Position numbers and translations under genes: made by a program. Positions 13,001 through 25,900 of a DNA stretch of 64,000 bases are shown here, piece by piece. Each line of letters opens with the position of its first letter. The first letter of the stretch is position 1. Source of the DNA: Manduca sexta (lineage: Eukaryota; Arthropoda; Insecta; Lepidoptera; Sphingidae); NCBI RefSeq assembly GCF_014839805.1, contig NC_051138.1, forward strand, positions 4,152,983-4,216,982, read 5' to 3'. Under the pieces are notes generated by a model. It made no database searches, was not told where the DNA came from, and saw nothing but the letters and a program-made list of their open reading frames with translations.

Positions 13001-16000
13001 TTGATATATAAAAAAGAAAATTGAGAAATGTTAAATCACTAAATCTACTAAACAGATTTTATTTGAGACAGTCTTAGGTCGTATTTGCAAAGTTGCGCCT
13101 TATATGATTTTTTTTCTGCCAAAGTATAAAGCATCTGCTCTTGCACACATTTATAAGATTTATTTATTTATTTATTACACACAAAACAGGTTATAATCGG
13201 GTACATATTGTATACAAAATTGCGTTAAGTTTTTTAACATAATTATAACTTAAAACTTGTGTTCCGGATTAATAGTAAGTATTAACGAAATAATAAATGT
13301 GCAATAGCATGTATATTGAAAGTATGCATTGTTTGCGTCAAGAAGTACTTATGTAATCGTCCTTTCGAAATGGTCTAAGGAGACAATCATTTGTCTATTG
13401 ACTATAAAACCAAATGGTAACTCAACTTCAATATTACAAACGAATTACTACGTCTCAAATCTATCTGGATTTTATTGCATTCAGAATCATCCAATAATGC
13501 AACATGCAAGAACTATTTATATCTTGTACAATAGTGGCAAAAGGCCCATACAACCCGATTGCTATTCCCTTTTGTAACTTATGTAATATCACTACATAGT
13601 ATACAACAAAGTCGCTTTCTCTGTCCCTATGTGTGCTTAAATCTTTAAAACTAAGCAACGGATTTTGATGCGGTTTTTTTTTAATAGATAGAGTGATTCA
13701 AGAGGAAGGTTTATATGTATAATAATAACATCCATTAAATAGTCAGCATTGCACCCGTGCGAAGCTGGGGCGAGTCGCTAGTCTAATTATAATTAGAACG
13801 AATTGCAGACCCCATTTATGCATATTAGTACTTACACGTTGTGTCGGTTTCCTTCGAAAAAAAAAATCACCATTCGCCACTGTTGTACAGTAACAAGTTT
13901 ATTGAATAATAATTGTAAAATGTAGGTAGATGTAACTTTGCGAATGATCAACACCTCAGTCCCCCGTGACCATGAAGGCCACAGTCTTCGAAACGTCTGG
14001 AGAAAAAAATATAAAAATCGCGATAAAATCTGAAAAATTGTTTAAGGGCCGTTCAAGTATTACGTAACGCAATTTTTTCTTGTAAAACGTTACGATGCGT
14101 TACAGGGCCGGGAGGGGGTCTCATACAAAGCGTTATGTAGTATATTTTTATATTAAAACAATAACAAAGGGTTTTAGCGAATTTCCTATGTTTTACGTAC
14201 AATAATTGAGAATATTTAAAAAAATAATTAAAAAAGATACGGCGCTTTACAGGGGGGGGGGGGGTGGTTGTCAAAAATCTTTAAAAAATGCGTTACGTAA
14301 TGCTTGAACGGCCCCTTAATTTTAAAGTAACAAGTTGTTATTATTGGTCCGGTTTTTCCCATGTCCAGATATGATTTGTAACACACCAACTAGTCCATGT
14401 GCTCATACATCTCAATAGCTATTACTCTCAATTTGTCAGATCGTCCTGCCCCTGTCCTCAATCGCTAGGACTAGCATTCAAATAACTCAACGGGTAATTG
14501 AATTATACACTGTCGCTATACTTTGTTGTCAAGATGTTCAGTTCAGTTCATAGAGGAATGTAATGTTTAGGAGATGGAAATGGAGCCTAAGCTTTCAAAA
14601 TATTGCATTTCTGAGGATAATGTTTATTTCGGGTGAAAAAGTTACCATTCCCCCCAATCACATCATGCGAAAGAATACACACGGCAAAAAAAGGTTGCAA
14701 TAGTTGCGCCTCTGCCTACACCTTTGGGGATAAATGGCGTCGGTGTGTGTGAAAAACATAATTCGCTCTCTTAATAAAACAATGACCTATTCCAAATTGT
14801 TAATTTGTGGGAGTCGTCAAAAAACTCACTTCTGTTTGCGACCTTTTTTATTAAATTGCTATAAAATTGAAATTGTAAAAGATAAGTCAAAAATAAAAGC
14901 TATAGCATGAAAAAAAAGGGAAAATAAAAAAGGTCGCAAACAGAAATGAATTTTTGGACGACTCCCACAAATTAACAATTTTGGAATAGGTCATTATTTT
15001 ATAAAGAGAGGGAATTATATACGGGTTCATTTGAAGAAACTATTCCATTAAAAGTTGAAAAATAAATTCAAAATAACAGTAAATCTAGGCAACCACATCC
15101 ACCACTGAGAACTACTTTATCTCATTTGTTTTAAAATAGAAATGAATTTATTAAAAGACAAAACCACAAACCGAACACTACTAATAACATAAAAAGGATT
15201 GTAGAATGTAATTAAAATAAATTTGCAGAATGCAGTCAGTTCTTTATTTTAAACTAGTCTTGGCTCGCGGCTTCGGCTGTTTAAAGGAGTTTTACCGTAT
15301 AAAAGGTAGCATTATGTCCTTCAAGGGTCTCAAATGATGTCTAAATCAAATTTCATCTAAATCCGTTCGGTAATTTTTCAGTTTATCGCGTTCAAGTAGA
15401 CTGGGCCAAGGACTTTGTTTAATAATTATGCAAGGATTGTAATTTGAGTTATTTTTAAATAGCTATAAAACCATAATCTATTATAAACATATAAATTAGA
15501 AAAATGGTAAGCAATTATGTTAGAAATAATATTGACAGACTAAATTGCCACATAAAACATTTGCTTGCTTAGAAAAGTGTTTAGAAACATTAACCGGCTT
15601 CGGCAGTCGCGTAAAAACTCACACGCGAAAAGAAGTTTTATTCGCTCGAATTAAAATCGAACTATAATTAGTTTAGCAGTAATAGTAACATGAAAACATG
15701 TTTTGCTTGCGGTTTAAATTGTTTTATATATTCCATCCCATGATGTGAGAGGTGGCGAATCTATCGCCATATCGGGCACAAATTGAAGACTCCGGGCTAA
15801 CACTAAGCGACCCGGGGAATGAAACTGAGATCCAAGCACTGCAGTCGTACCGCAGTTAAAGATACATATTAATATAGACGAAATTATAGTTCTGGTTCAT
15901 ATTTCTACTTTTTAAATGACCTTAATGCAATAGTCCCTAGAATTAGACGTGAGTGTAAAATATTGTTATTACTTCACGTAGACAACAATTTCTGAGAAGT

Positions 16001-16934
16001 ATAATAACAACACCCATGAGTCCTCTAATTAATGCAGAATCTATTCTATTTATATTCTAGGAATCAATAGTATTGCACCGTTTGTTTCAAGGTCTTAATC
16101 TGGAATAAGAATTTTAAAATCGAACCCCAGACGGCACGCTTATGAATCTTGAACGAAACAAACGCTAAGGCCAAAATGATTCGTGTAATATATCATTCAC
16201 TATTAATAAAATCAATTCATACGAATCGATCGATACGGATTGGTCGTCACAAAAATCGTGTTCACAAATAGACTTTGTAATAATTTTTAACGTTAGCTAT
16301 TTGTGATATTATATAAATGTTGAGTTCTCCTAACTTGGGCTTGCATTATAGCTATGTTATAATATTTTAAATATTGTATTTGTAGTGTTAAGTTTGCTGG
16401 AAAATCTTATTATTAATAATAATATGTACTTGAGTCTATAGTTATTTATAAATAGGTAAAGTAGGTATGTTGTTTGGACACAGAGAGTAAGCTGTGAATC
16501 GGATTTCTAATTTTTTTACTAATACGAGCTACGTTATCTCTGACAGCTAAAGACTTTTATATGCCAATAGTATAAACTAGTAGTGGATTATTTTTATATT
16601 ACAATTTTTTTTTATATTTTATAATTTTTTTTATGTAACTTTAAATGAAGGTTTTCGTTTAGGTTCACAGTAAATTCTTATAAAACCTCGCAATTGAGAT
16701 CAATGAACATTATTAATATGACTCAATGATACATTATAATTTGTATCGTTTATGAATGAAACAGATGTCGTTGCCGAACTTCCTGTTCGTTTCGTACAAG
16801 CTCACCGAGGCGGGAACGTGCGTCACCACGAATCCTGCAGCTACAAAGTTCAAGGGGGAAGAGACAGCAGATCCTAAACAGCATCTTACGTTGCGCCTCA
16901 AGAATATCTTGCAAGATGTCGAGGTTCAAACCAA
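7033..16934 (+). CDS. Ask1: Ask1 exons 1-4: N-terminal thioredoxin-binding-like region
   Basis: Start ATG at 7033 is preceded by GTGAAAAA. Exon 1 codes only 16 residues ([16 protein letters not shown]) and ends at CAG|GTCCGT; a second donor at 7091 (GTGAAT) has the same phase, so the end is ambiguous. Exon 2 gives [11 protein letters not shown], aligning with the start of the family's N-terminal domain. Exon 3 has the signature [20 protein letters not shown] and YHLGVRESF, nearly invariant in ASK kinases. Exon 4 ([14 protein letters not shown]) continues the same fold. This region in ASK1 binds thioredoxin and keeps the kinase off. Introns 2 and 3 (3.4 and 5.8 kb) are the longest and carry many repeats. 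Confidence 0.9.
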
Positions 16935-19900
16935 GTAAGTTTAGCGTGAAGGGCAAAGAGAGTTCAAATAGGCGTAAAATTACTTATCGAACCACTGCAC
17001 CCTTATGTTCAGCGTAGACTGAGTGGCGGCTATGTATATTCTATAGCAATTTAATTACAACTTTGTGTGCTTTTACATACGGTTCAATTTAACAAATATA
17101 ACTCGTAGTTTTAGAATTCCATCTGCCGCAGCTGTCCGTCTGCGTTGACCTTTAATTGCCTCGAGGTCAAGGACACTAGGTTTGTGGCGCCAGGTTATAA
17201 TAGGTTCAACACTAGTAATTTTGTAGCGTTAACACGCAAATATTGCTGTGGGGCGATATGACCTTGGCGAAGGGCGTAATAGAGAGAAAATAGGGAAACA
17301 TGAAAAACTAAATAAACTTAATAAAATTACTTGCCTGCCATCATTGTGTAAAAAAGTAATAAATATTATGTTCTTGACAAATATTTGAGCAAATCTTGTT
17401 GCTGACGTTACCAACCCCAGTTTCGTAGAATGTTTTATTTTTCGAATTGAATATACAAATTGACCACACTTTCAGAGCACACCTCCAAGAGAAATTCCTG
17501 TCGGATCTACGCAAAGCCCGAGAGACATACAGCGGGCAGGAACTTGCCAATGTACTGCATGCCATGCGACGTCGGCTAGATGACCCTGCCGTTCTATCAG
17601 GAGACACTATCCTCAACATGCTCATATCATACCGGGAGATACAGGACTATGACGCGATTGTACAAGTCGTCGATGATCTGAAAACCATAATGAACAGGAA
17701 AAACTACGTTAAAATGCCAATCATAAGGTTCATGTACGCTTTTGCGATGAACAGGTGCGTTGTCAGGGTGTGGATTATTATTTATTTTTGTATAAAGGAT
17801 TGCTAACAATATTGTCTATTATATACAAATACAAGGTAAAACAAAATACTGGACTAATTGCAATTTGAATGACAGGCAACCACAACATGCGCTAGGTATT
17901 TTTTGTAGGTGTAATTAAATTGTTGTGACTTTATTAACTTATTTTTTGAACTTTGCACTTGTGATGTTATAATTTTTATTTATATTTGACCAGTTAGAAG
18001 TAAATATATTGACTTGATTAATTACTGTATAATAAAGTGATTTATTCTTTTATTACCAAATTATGTTATGTTTATTTTTATTTTTAGACGGAACAAAGAA
18101 GGCGATCGCGAGAACGCGTTAAAAGTATGTGTGAAGGCGTTGGAAAAGAAAGAGAATCGGTTCCCTGACATGTTGTGTCTCTGCGGTCGCATCTACAAGG
18201 ACAAATTCGTTGAATCTCAACACACGGACAAGGAGAGCTTAAACAGTGCTATTCACTGGTATGTGACTTATACTGTACTAGCTTTTGCTCGCGGCTTCGC
18301 CCGCGTCAGTCCGATCAGTTTAAAATTGTCAAAGTTTCATACAAAACTTTCATCCCCTATTGGGGGTAGAATTAACCAAAATCTTTTCTTAGCGGATGCC
18401 TCCTCTACTACTGACAGGGTTTAGGCCTTAGTCCACCACGCTGACCTAGTCCGGATTGAAAGACTACATACCTTCAAAAATACCCCAAGAAGGCTAGGCG
18501 GTAGAAATAAGAGCCTTTCTCCATGACGAAAAAGTTACCTTCACTGTCAAAGCTAGTGATGAATCTCAAAGAATACTCACAACTTTAGGAAAGTTAGAGT
18601 TGCCCATAGGTTTTGAATCTGCACACATTCGTCTCGGTAGTCCGTTCCACTAGGCTATCGCCGCTTGACTATTAGACAGAATATATGTTGTATATAATAT
18701 ATTCTGCTTATATAAGGAAAACTACATGTAAATATGAATTAAACGCTTGTTCAATTAATTATTTTCGGTGTCATTGATTGGTATGAGCTATTTGTTTACA
18801 TTTATTTTTTGCATAGATAAGACTATGAGATATTTATATCTATACTAATATAAAGAGAAAATATTTGTAAGTTCGTTTGTAGGGGCTAATCTCTGGAACT
18901 TCAGAACTGATTGTAAAAAATATTTTACTAATAGTTAGTTACATCAATACTGAGCATTACAATTTTTTTATCCCGATAAAAGTTTTATGCGGGCGGAGCC
19001 GCGGAAAAAAGCTAGTATTTAATATAGATGGGGAATAAAAAGGGGGTTTAAATTTAGTATTGGTCCGGTAGTAATCATGGCTCCCCAAATTCGATGTCTC
19101 CTAAGTAAACTATCGTATCTGAAAAAATTGTGATATTCTCTTTTTTAAAGTTTCGTTATGTAAGTACTATTTACTACCAAACCCATTAAAGAAGAAGTTA
19201 GTAAACGAAGTGTTTGGTAGTTACGATTTTTCCAGATACGGTAGTTTACTTAGGAGCCATCGCAATTTCTTCTATGCTCGCACAATTTTAGTCCCTGTGA
19301 CGTATGTAAGTTAGTAATTTACATAACAGCCTTGGTCTGCTTGGTTCGTTCAGAATATTCAAGCGAAAAACCAGGTATTGAGACACGTTTAGTTATTACA
19401 ATATAATAGTGAAATACAGTGAATATTGAAGTCATTACAGCAAAAGCAATACTAGTTTCAACAACATGAATTAATACATAAATGTGTCATTGACTATTGT
19501 TTTAATATGAGTCATTTATTCAGTTTTGTAATTATACAAAATGTCACGTTTTGTTATGTATTAATCATTTAAATATCAATGAGTGTGAAGAAATATTTAT
19601 TTAGACACTGAGATAATTTTGTAGTTTTATTTTTTAAATTGTCGGGTACCCTATCAGATAATATGCTCTTTAGGTGTTCATAAAGTTTATCAATTATAAT
19701 CAATAACATCGGCTCTATGACAGCTAAAACTCCTTAAATAACTTCCAAAACTTCAAACTTGTAACCTCCTTGATGTAATTAGTTGGGAATGAAACGGTCT
19801 GCCGAGACGAATCTCCGAAAATTTAAAACCAAAGTTTCACACCTCTGACTTATTGAAGTGGTGGGCATTATTTATGAATTATTATTCGGTCAAACGGTAA

Positions 19901-22900
19901 AGGAAAAGTTTAGAAACCTGAGTACATAACTGAGAATCGCCAAAAAAAAATTTAAAGGTATGTGAAGTCTACCAACCCGCACTGCGCCAGCGTAGTTGAT
20001 TAAGGCCTAAAATCCTCTCAGAAGAAGAAGACAGCCACGTTCAGCCCTGGACTATATTATATTTATTATAAGTTCGAAAAATATTACCCCAAATGCATAC
20101 TTAAAAGAGTTTTCTGCATACGATATTGTAAATCTATATTCACTTTACCATAATACAAGTATTTCGTCTTCCAATATATTTCATGCTGTTATTTATTCCA
20201 GGTACAGACAAGGTTTTGAAGTGCAGCCAAATGAATATGCGGGCATCAATTTAGCAACACTGCTTGTGATTGCCGGCAACGATTTCAAAAATTCACAAGA
20301 GTTACAACACATAGGTAAGAAATATAATCTGTATATTTCTAATGCCCTTGCTGTTAATGCGGGCCATTCTAAATTTAGTTTACCGTCATTTTCAGTAAGC
20401 GATCCAAATCGCTTCTTTCGACCTATCTCAAAAATGGACCAATGAGAACAGTTTTTTTTGACATGCGTAAAATTGAGTTGTTTTGATTGGTTCATTATCG
20501 GAATTGGTTTGAAGATTGAGATTAATATTGAAAACGGTTGTTAGTAGCCCCGGCATAGAAGAAACATAATTTTATATTTTGTACAAGACCTATATTGTGA
20601 AAGTAATAGTAACTCGAACGGAAACAACGAAATAAATAAATATATTTAGATAGCGAGAATATCCATTACTCGAATTATGCAAAAGAGATTAAAAACTTTA
20701 AAATGTTGAATAAAAATCGATATTGACGAGTACACAATATAATTGGCGGATTTTCCTAAATCGAATAGGTAGAATAATCACGGGATTTTCCCCTTCTTAT
20801 TAAGTGAACAACAACAAAAAATACATAACTTCAGTGTTATAATATAATCATAATATACCAATCAAAAGTAATATACCTAATAGTAACATCTTTCGGTACT
20901 ACAATAATCTACATTTGCTCTCAAGAATATTCAGATTATCTATGAATAGAATATTTCTAAGGTTCCTTTTAAATCCACTAATTGTATGCTAATATAAAAA
21001 AAAAGGTTTGAAAAACTCTGTAACATTTGTACACCAGCTGAGTTTGGTTACATTTAATATTTGTTCCCCCTTAGTGATAGACGTTATTTATCTTAGGACA
21101 GAACATTCCTGTGGTAACAAGTCTGTTTCTCAGCTTTGTTTATCTGACAGCCAACTAGTTCAAGTTGTATCTCGATATTAGCCAATCACGACGGCCCTAT
21201 GTCTACGCACTGCGAAGACTGCCATGCCATCGGCATTGGAAAACAGAATTGTTATCACAGCAATGCTCCGTCCTTAGATAAATAACGTTTATGAATAAGG
21301 GGGTGTCTGTTTATACAAATAAATTTATTATTATTTATTTATTATTTATTATTTAAATTCTAACTCAATTTTCCAGGTATGGTATTGAACCATCTTATAG
21401 GTAAGAAAGGAAGTCTTTCATCTCTAAAAGACTATTGGGACGTGGCAACGTTCTTCGAGATATCCGTGCTAGCACAAGACTACGTGAAGGCGATACAAGC
21501 GGCTGAATGTATGTTTAAACTGAAGCCACCGAATTGGTATCTCAAAAGCACCATAGGGAATATAGAACTTATTGATAGGTAAGTTTTATTATTGAGTATA
21601 CAAAATTTGCATACAATTTCCATTTAATTTGTACAATGTGGATGAGGGCTAAGATTTTTTTTACTCTATATCTAAAGGGGATTAAATGCCAATGGTCATA
21701 TTTATTATTTTATATCTCCTTTATAAATTATCAGTCTTATCAAAATTTCGCAAAGCTATTGCTTAGTTAAAACACAAATTTACTCGATCAGCTGTAAAAC
21801 AAAACCCGCCATCTTGCCTCGTAATATGGTTTAAACTAGGAAACCGATGATGTTTTTGACAGCTATTTAAGCAATTCTTAATGTTAAAACAAGTTTATAA
21901 GTAAGACTATGAGTAAATGTTTCAATCAAAGTTTATGTTGAGAATGGGGTATGTGAGAATCATGACAGATGAAAGAAATTTAAAGGCATTTACCAAAAAA
22001 AAAATAGGCCAGTTACCTCTTAGTTTGAAGTAATAGCTTAATATAAAAATGTCTTAGGTGTGTACAATGTTAAATTTCATGATGATTCTCAAAATAGGGT
22101 ACATCCCTGTGGTTTGGGGTAAGTACTCTCTCCCCGGGCTGGCTATGCCAGGTAAAGCCAAGAGTTATTTAGTAATCCTGTATAGTTCAATAATACGTGT
22201 GATGTGTGTGAGTGTTTGACTAATAGTCACTCATTTACTCCATTTGTAAAAGATACAGTCATAGAGTTTTCAAAGATTAATTGGGAATAATAAAAATAGT
22301 ATTTTTTTTTATAATCATTTCTGTTTTGTTGCTAACGGAATTTGTGTGTTCCGCTCAAAATTTTCAGATTTAGGAAAAGTGAAGAGACATCTCCCGAGCA
22401 GCAAGTGTTCTCATTTTGGATGGAATATTTTGTAGAAGCCACAAAAAATAGTGATGAAAATATCATCAGATTTCCAGTGAGTAACAATTATACTATCCTT
22501 GATCTGAACTTTGGTATCGAAATATCGATATTCGGTATCACATTGTTTTATTGCGCCATCTACTGGCGTATGCGCTAAGTACTGTTGTAGCAGGTTCTAA
22601 TTTTCAATCAAATTTTGATTCAACCATTAAAAATATCTTCTGTTTAAGGTGTTAATATTAGAAACAACGAAAGTGTACATGCCTTCGTATGTAAATGTGA
22701 ACATGGGCGCGGAGCAGAAGTCCGTTGAGATACTGAACCTGTGTCTCGACTCGATGCGCGGCCAGTGTCGTCAGGTGCATCGGTGGTTGTTCACGTCGGA
22801 CATGATCAGGAGTTATAGGTATGGCGTATGAAATCAATGTGGAACCTGTAAAATTATATGGCACATTTGAATTAATTGTGAAATTAATTTTCATGTAATT

Positions 22901-25900
22901 TAGAATACTTTTTTAGTATGTCGCAGCAATATGTACAATCATTAAATATGATTCATTTTTGTATTTCAGCATGGTAGTGACTGCAGTGTTAAAGTCTTGG
23001 GTTCGATTCCCGGGTCGGGAAAGTGATATTGAGTATTTCTGTTCAGTATCATGCCAGAGTCTAGAATTTGTGCCCAATATGTCGATAGGCTTGCCACCTA
23101 TCACATCATGGGACGGAATACACACTGCGGAAACTTGGTGCACTTTTTAAGCTTGTGCCTATCCCTTAGGGGATAAAAAGCGTGAAATTGTGTGTGTGTG
23201 TACATGCCAGTGGTTGTGTCATAGATTCATTCTCATAATAAATATTTATCCAATTATCATTACAGTTTGTACAAACGCGACGAGAGATGTCTATTTCTAT
23301 ACGTGAGCGAGAATTCTGACGATTTCCAAATATTCCTGCCTTCGCTGAACTGTCGACAACGCTTGCACGACTTGCTGGGCGAGCTGACGGCCGACCACGA
23401 GAAGGTCACGGATTTGGACACCAGTGTGATGCAGGATCAGTTGAAGGTATTATTTCAATCAATAACACTACTGTACTGTAACGTTTTGAAGTTTTTAATA
23501 AATTTTATAATTGTGAAATGCAGGTTGATTGATAGCGGGTAGATGCAGGCAGTTAGGTATCTTTGATTTTTCGGAGGACTTCTTAGAACCATCGGGAGAA
23601 AATTAAAATACAAAAAGCCTCTAAGATTCAAATACTAGTTTCATTTCGATGTCCTACATTCGCGTTTATATAAGAAATCTTTATGTTTATTCATAAACTA
23701 CTACACTATATAAATTGGTTTACCAATGGTTAATTTATCGTTTTTGATACAACTGAATTGCAGCGTCCAGTATAGCACGCAACTGTTAAACTCCATTTAT
23801 AGCGTAGAAGTGAGTAGCAAGGGGCACAATAGTATTCGCCCTTCTTCCAAGTGGTGTATGGACTCAGTTGACTATGTTTATCAACTGATGTATGACTGTC
23901 CGCAGTTCGAATACGAGTTGGACGACAACAACAAGCGCGTGGTGTTGGGCAAGGGCACGTACGGCGTGGTGTACGCGGCGCGGGACCTCAACACGCAGGT
24001 CCGCATCGCCGTGAAGGAGATCCCCGAGCGGAACCTGCAGGACGTGCAGCCGCTCCACGAGGAGATCCTGCTGCACTCACAGCTGCGGCACAGGAACATT
24101 GTGCAGGTAACGAACACTCCTCACTCATATGTGGAGATTCAAATCACACCACTCCATAATTAATTTTTTTGTTTAACATTAGTATAACAGAAAAAAAAAT
24201 AGTCAAGCCCTATTCCGTCTACGGGGGTATATCCGTCTTTTTGCAATTACGGTTATTATAATCGAAGGACAGCTTTGATGAATATATAGGAAGAAGAGTC
24301 AAAAAATCCCCTAATTAACTTATAAGGCTATCAAACCTGTCCGGTTAAAATGCTCGTAATTTCAAAAAGACTGATTCGCCCTCGTAGACAGAATAGGGCC
24401 CTCTGACGATATATAGATGCACAACTAGCTGATGCTTACCACGATATGTGGTAAATCCACAAGCTAAATAAATTCTGATACAATTTGGTATATGGCTGAA
24501 CTTGCTACATTAGCCTTTAAATATTAATTAATAGCAATTAATTATCAAGATTTTTTGTCTCCTCGCAATCAAATCGAATGATATCTCGACAAAAATGCAA
24601 TAAAAAAAAATGTTTCATCATTACTTAAATCCATAATTTGTTTTGCAGTATCTGGGATCAATATCCGAAGATAACTATTTCAAAATATTTATGGAGCAAG
24701 TGCCCGGAGGCTCGCTATCCGCATTGCTGAGGTCCAAATGGGGACCGCTGAAAGAAAATGAGGCAACTATAGCTTATTACACTAAACAAATTCTGGAAGG
24801 TCAGTAAATGTGACAAATAATTCTATATTTCTACATCCTTTTTTTTAAATCCGTGTTTAAATTTTTATTTATATTTTTATAATTATATCAGATGCAGCAG
24901 GCAAGTCGCTCGCAATCTAGGCATACATAATATATCACACTCTTACTAAAATAATGGCCTATTTCAAAACCGTTAATTTGTGGCAGTCGTCGGAAAACGA
25001 ATTTTTGTTTGCTACCTTTTTTTTGAAGTTGCTATAAAATTGAGCTTATTAAATATAGGTAAAAAATTAAACCTATAGCATGAAAAAAAAGGGAAAGATC
25101 TAAATGGTCGCAAACAGAAATTGGTTGTTTGACGATACCCATAAATTGACAATTTTGGAATGGGTCATTAATTTATTAAGAGTGCGATATAGCTACCGCT
25201 ACATATATCATGTATGTAACTGCACTTTTCAGGTCTAAAGTACTTACACGATCAAAAGATCGTCCATCGCGACATAAAAGGCGACAACGTGCTCGTGAAC
25301 ACGTACAGCGGAGTCGTGAAGATATCCGACTTCGGCACTTCCAAGCGACTGGCCGGCCTGTGTCCCTCCACCGAGACGTTCGCGGGCACGTTGCAGTACA
25401 TGGCGCCCGAGGTCATCGACAAGGGACAGAGGGGATATGGAGCTCCTGTAAGTTGTTATTTCATGCTATAAACATGCAATTTCGGTGCCATCTTTTGTAC
25501 ATAAAATGTATGTATTTATTACTAGCTGTGCCCGTGTGGTAATTAGTGTGTCACAAAGATTTTCCCGCATAAATTTCCACCCACGAGATTTTTTACAATT
25601 ATCTATCTAATGCGACCTCTTCATCAGTAATCGTTATATTTCAATCAATTTAAATAAAACCGTAATGTACTATAAACTTAAACCTTCCTCAAAAATTGCA
25701 CTATCTTTTAGTAAAAGTTCAGTTAATTTTGAGAAAATCAATCACATACAGACGGACAGCTTTTGGGGACTTTGTTTTATAATATGTATAAATGATTTAT
25801 GAGAAATGGTGTATGTCTGGTGTGTTTAGGTTATTTTTAGAACAGAATCTTTATACGGAACATTTAGCAAGTAGTGTGTGTTACTGTATAATTCCTTATT

